Program-made: the position numbers and the translations under genes
Assembly: GCA_023423775.1 (NCBI GenBank)
Contig: JAFAEZ010000112.1
Location: forward strand, 1-23,563
Length of the DNA stretch: 23,563 nucleotides
Direction: 5' to 3'
Origin: Pseudomonadota bacterium
GTDB lineage: Bacteria > Pseudomonadota > Alphaproteobacteria > Sphingomonadales > Sphingomonadaceae
Notes under the pieces: model-generated
Seen by the model: only the letters and a program-made list of their open reading frames with translations
What the model was told of the DNA's origin: nothing
Database searches by the model: none
Shown: positions 22,583 to 23,563 of the stretch, in pieces
Layout of the letters: each line of letters opens with the position of its first letter
Numbering within the stretch: position 1 is the first letter of the stretch

Positions 22583-23464
22583 CTAGATCAATCCTGCATG
22601 TTCGAGCGCCGCGTCGACCGCCTTGCGGCTGGCCTGCGATGGCGGAGTCATTGGCAAGCGCAGCTCGGCGGACATTTCCGGGCGGACGCGGCTTAGGGCA
22701 TATTTGACCGGGCCCGGAGAGGCGTCGGTGAACAGAGCGGCATGGAGCGGGTAGAGCCTGTCCTGGATCTCCAGCGCCGTATCGCGATCGCCCGACAGAT
22801 AGGCGTCGTGGAAGGCCGCGAAAAGGCGCGGCGCGACATTTGCCGTCACCGAGATCGTGCCCACCCCGCCCATCGCCAGAAAACCCAGTGCCATATCGTC
22901 ATTGCCCGACAGCTGGATGAAATCCGGGCCGCAGAGGAGGCGGTGCGCGCTGACCCGTGCCAGATTCCCGCTCGCATCCTTGATCGCGACGATGTTGGGG
23001 AGCTTGGCGAGGCGGCCCAAAGTCTCGGGCAATATGTCGGTCACCGTCCGGCCCGGCACGTTGTAGACGACGATCGGCAGCGAAGACGCCTCGGCCAAAG
23101 CGGCGAAATGGGCGTAGATGCCCTCCTGGTTCGGGCGATTGTAATAAGGGAGCACGACCAGGGCCGCGTCGGCGCCGGCAGCCTCGGCCGCCTTCATATG
23201 CTGCTTCACGATCGCGGTGCTGTTCGATCCGCAGCCGGCGATGACCGGCACGCGGCCGCGCGCGACCTCGACGCAAACCGAAATCACGCGCTGCTGCTCC
23301 GCGGCCGACATCGTCGCCGATTCTCCGGTCGTACCGCAGGGCACAAGACCATGACTTCCTTCGCTTATCTGCCACTCGACGAAAGAGCGGAAAGCGGCTT
23401 CGTCAAACGCTTCGTCGCGAAACGGGGTCACCAGAGCCGGGATCGAGCCGCTTATCCTCTCCAT
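22583..23464 (-). CDS. dapA: 4-hydroxy-tetrahydrodipicolinate synthase
   Basis: DapA condenses pyruvate with aspartate semialdehyde, the first step toward lysine and meso-diaminopimelate for peptidoglycan. The 293-residue TIM-barrel protein is of normal length. Active-site residues are all visible: GTTGE at 44-48 (Thr45, Thr46), Tyr108, Tyr134 and Arg139 in YNVPGRT, and the Schiff-base Lys162 in AIKDASG. The start at 23464 (MERISGSIPALVTPF) matches the family and has AAGG eight bases upstream; the frame stays open to the window edge but that part is non-family sequence and covers a divergent start. First gene of the minus-strand dapA-smpB-DUF2062 group. Confidence 0.96.
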   Translation of the reverse strand: MERISGSIPALVTPFRDEAFDEAAFRSFVEWQISEGSHGLVPCGTTGESATMSAAEQQRVISVCVEVARGRVPVIAGCGSNSTAIVKQHMKAAEAAGADAALVVLPYYNRPNQEGIYAHFAALAEASSLPIVVYNVPGRTVTDILPETLGRLAKLPNIVAIKDASGNLARVSAHRLLCGPDFIQLSGNDDMALGFLAMGGVGTISVTANVAPRLFAAFHDAYLSGDRDTALEIQDRLYPLHAALFTDASPGPVKYALSRVRPEMSAELRLPMTPPSQASRKAVDAALEHAGLI

Positions 23465-23549
23465 CTTCTTCACCTTGGAAAAACATCCCGACATAGGATC
23501 CGCAGGAAGGCGGTATCCGTGTTCATCGCCTGATAAGGAGGGGGTCGGC
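23465..23549. promoter_or_regulatory. Divergent intergenic region upstream of dapA
   Basis: These 85 bases separate dapA from a probable plus-strand gene. An inverted repeat, GGATCCGC (23496-23503) with GCGG(T)ATCC (23510-23518, one bulged T), could be an operator. I see no convincing -35/-10 pair. Confidence 0.3.
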
Positions 23550-23563
23550 ATGATGTCCAGCAT
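23550..23563 (+). CDS. Start of a divergent gene cut by the window edge
   Basis: An ATG at 23550 (followed at once by a second ATG) has a near-perfect Shine-Dalgarno AAGGAGG at 23535-23541, eight bases upstream. Only about four codons are inside the window (Met-Met-Ser-Ser), so the product cannot be told. Confidence 0.5.

Noticed and set aside
1..23563. Search for CRISPR arrays, insertion sequences, attachment sites, tRNA, rRNA, tmRNA and riboswitches
   Set aside because: I saw no regularly spaced repeats, no transposase or integrase, and no clear cloverleaf or known riboswitch core. Intergenic spaces are all short. A covariance-model scan would be needed to rule out small RNAs.

Overview
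The window is a gene-dense, GC-rich chromosomal segment. Protein content, the GTG and TTG starts and the gene order point to an alphaproteobacterium, most likely a member of the Sphingomonadales. The main clues are a CckA-type hybrid kinase beside recA, a eukaryote-like NADP-isocitrate dehydrogenase, a psd-pssA pair and dapA-smpB. I see no insertion sequence, phage gene, CRISPR array, rRNA, tRNA or tmRNA. No stretch over about 210 bases lacks a gene. Most content is core housekeeping, with a few poorly characterised proteins between.

Layout. 1-1356 (minus): phosphatidylethanolamine synthesis, psd followed by an overlapping GTG-start pssA that runs off the left edge. 1482-2702 (plus): icd with a strong intrinsic terminator. 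2786-5893 (plus): a Kef-type cation:proton antiporter and a DUF763 protein. 5896-9632 (minus): a small exported protein, alaS and a second small membrane-anchored or exported protein. 9843-11861 (plus): an EF-G-like translational GTPase without the catalytic histidine. 11869-14694: two divergent paralogous SLC1-type dicarboxylate/amino-acid symporters. 14713-16154 (minus): an arginase/agmatinase-family ureohydrolase with an overlapping glutathione S-transferase gene. 16234-17454 (plus): a Bcr/CflA-type MFS exporter, convergent with recA across a shared hairpin. 17509-23464 (minus): dapA, smpB, a DUF2062 membrane protein, cckA, a lone receiver protein and recA. At the right edge a divergent plus-strand gene seems to begin at 23550.

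How the parts relate. dapA, smpB and the DUF2062 gene are tightly packed and probably co-transcribed. cckA and the lone receiver follow in the same direction, while recA appears to have its own promoter with a palindrome that could be an SOS operator. recA, alaS and icd, which I recall as neighbours in several other alphaproteobacteria, are spread over about 17 kb here, with transporters and enzymes lying between them. That would mark the 9.1-17.5 kb part as a variable insertion zone, but this is inference.

I found no obvious new multi-gene system. The points most worth a second look are an Asn-to-Thr change in the N-box of the CckA kinase domain, the degenerate EF-G paralogue, the DUF763 protein with a helix-hairpin-helix-like segment, the palindrome before recA, and a hairpin that could hide the ribosome binding site of a small exported protein.
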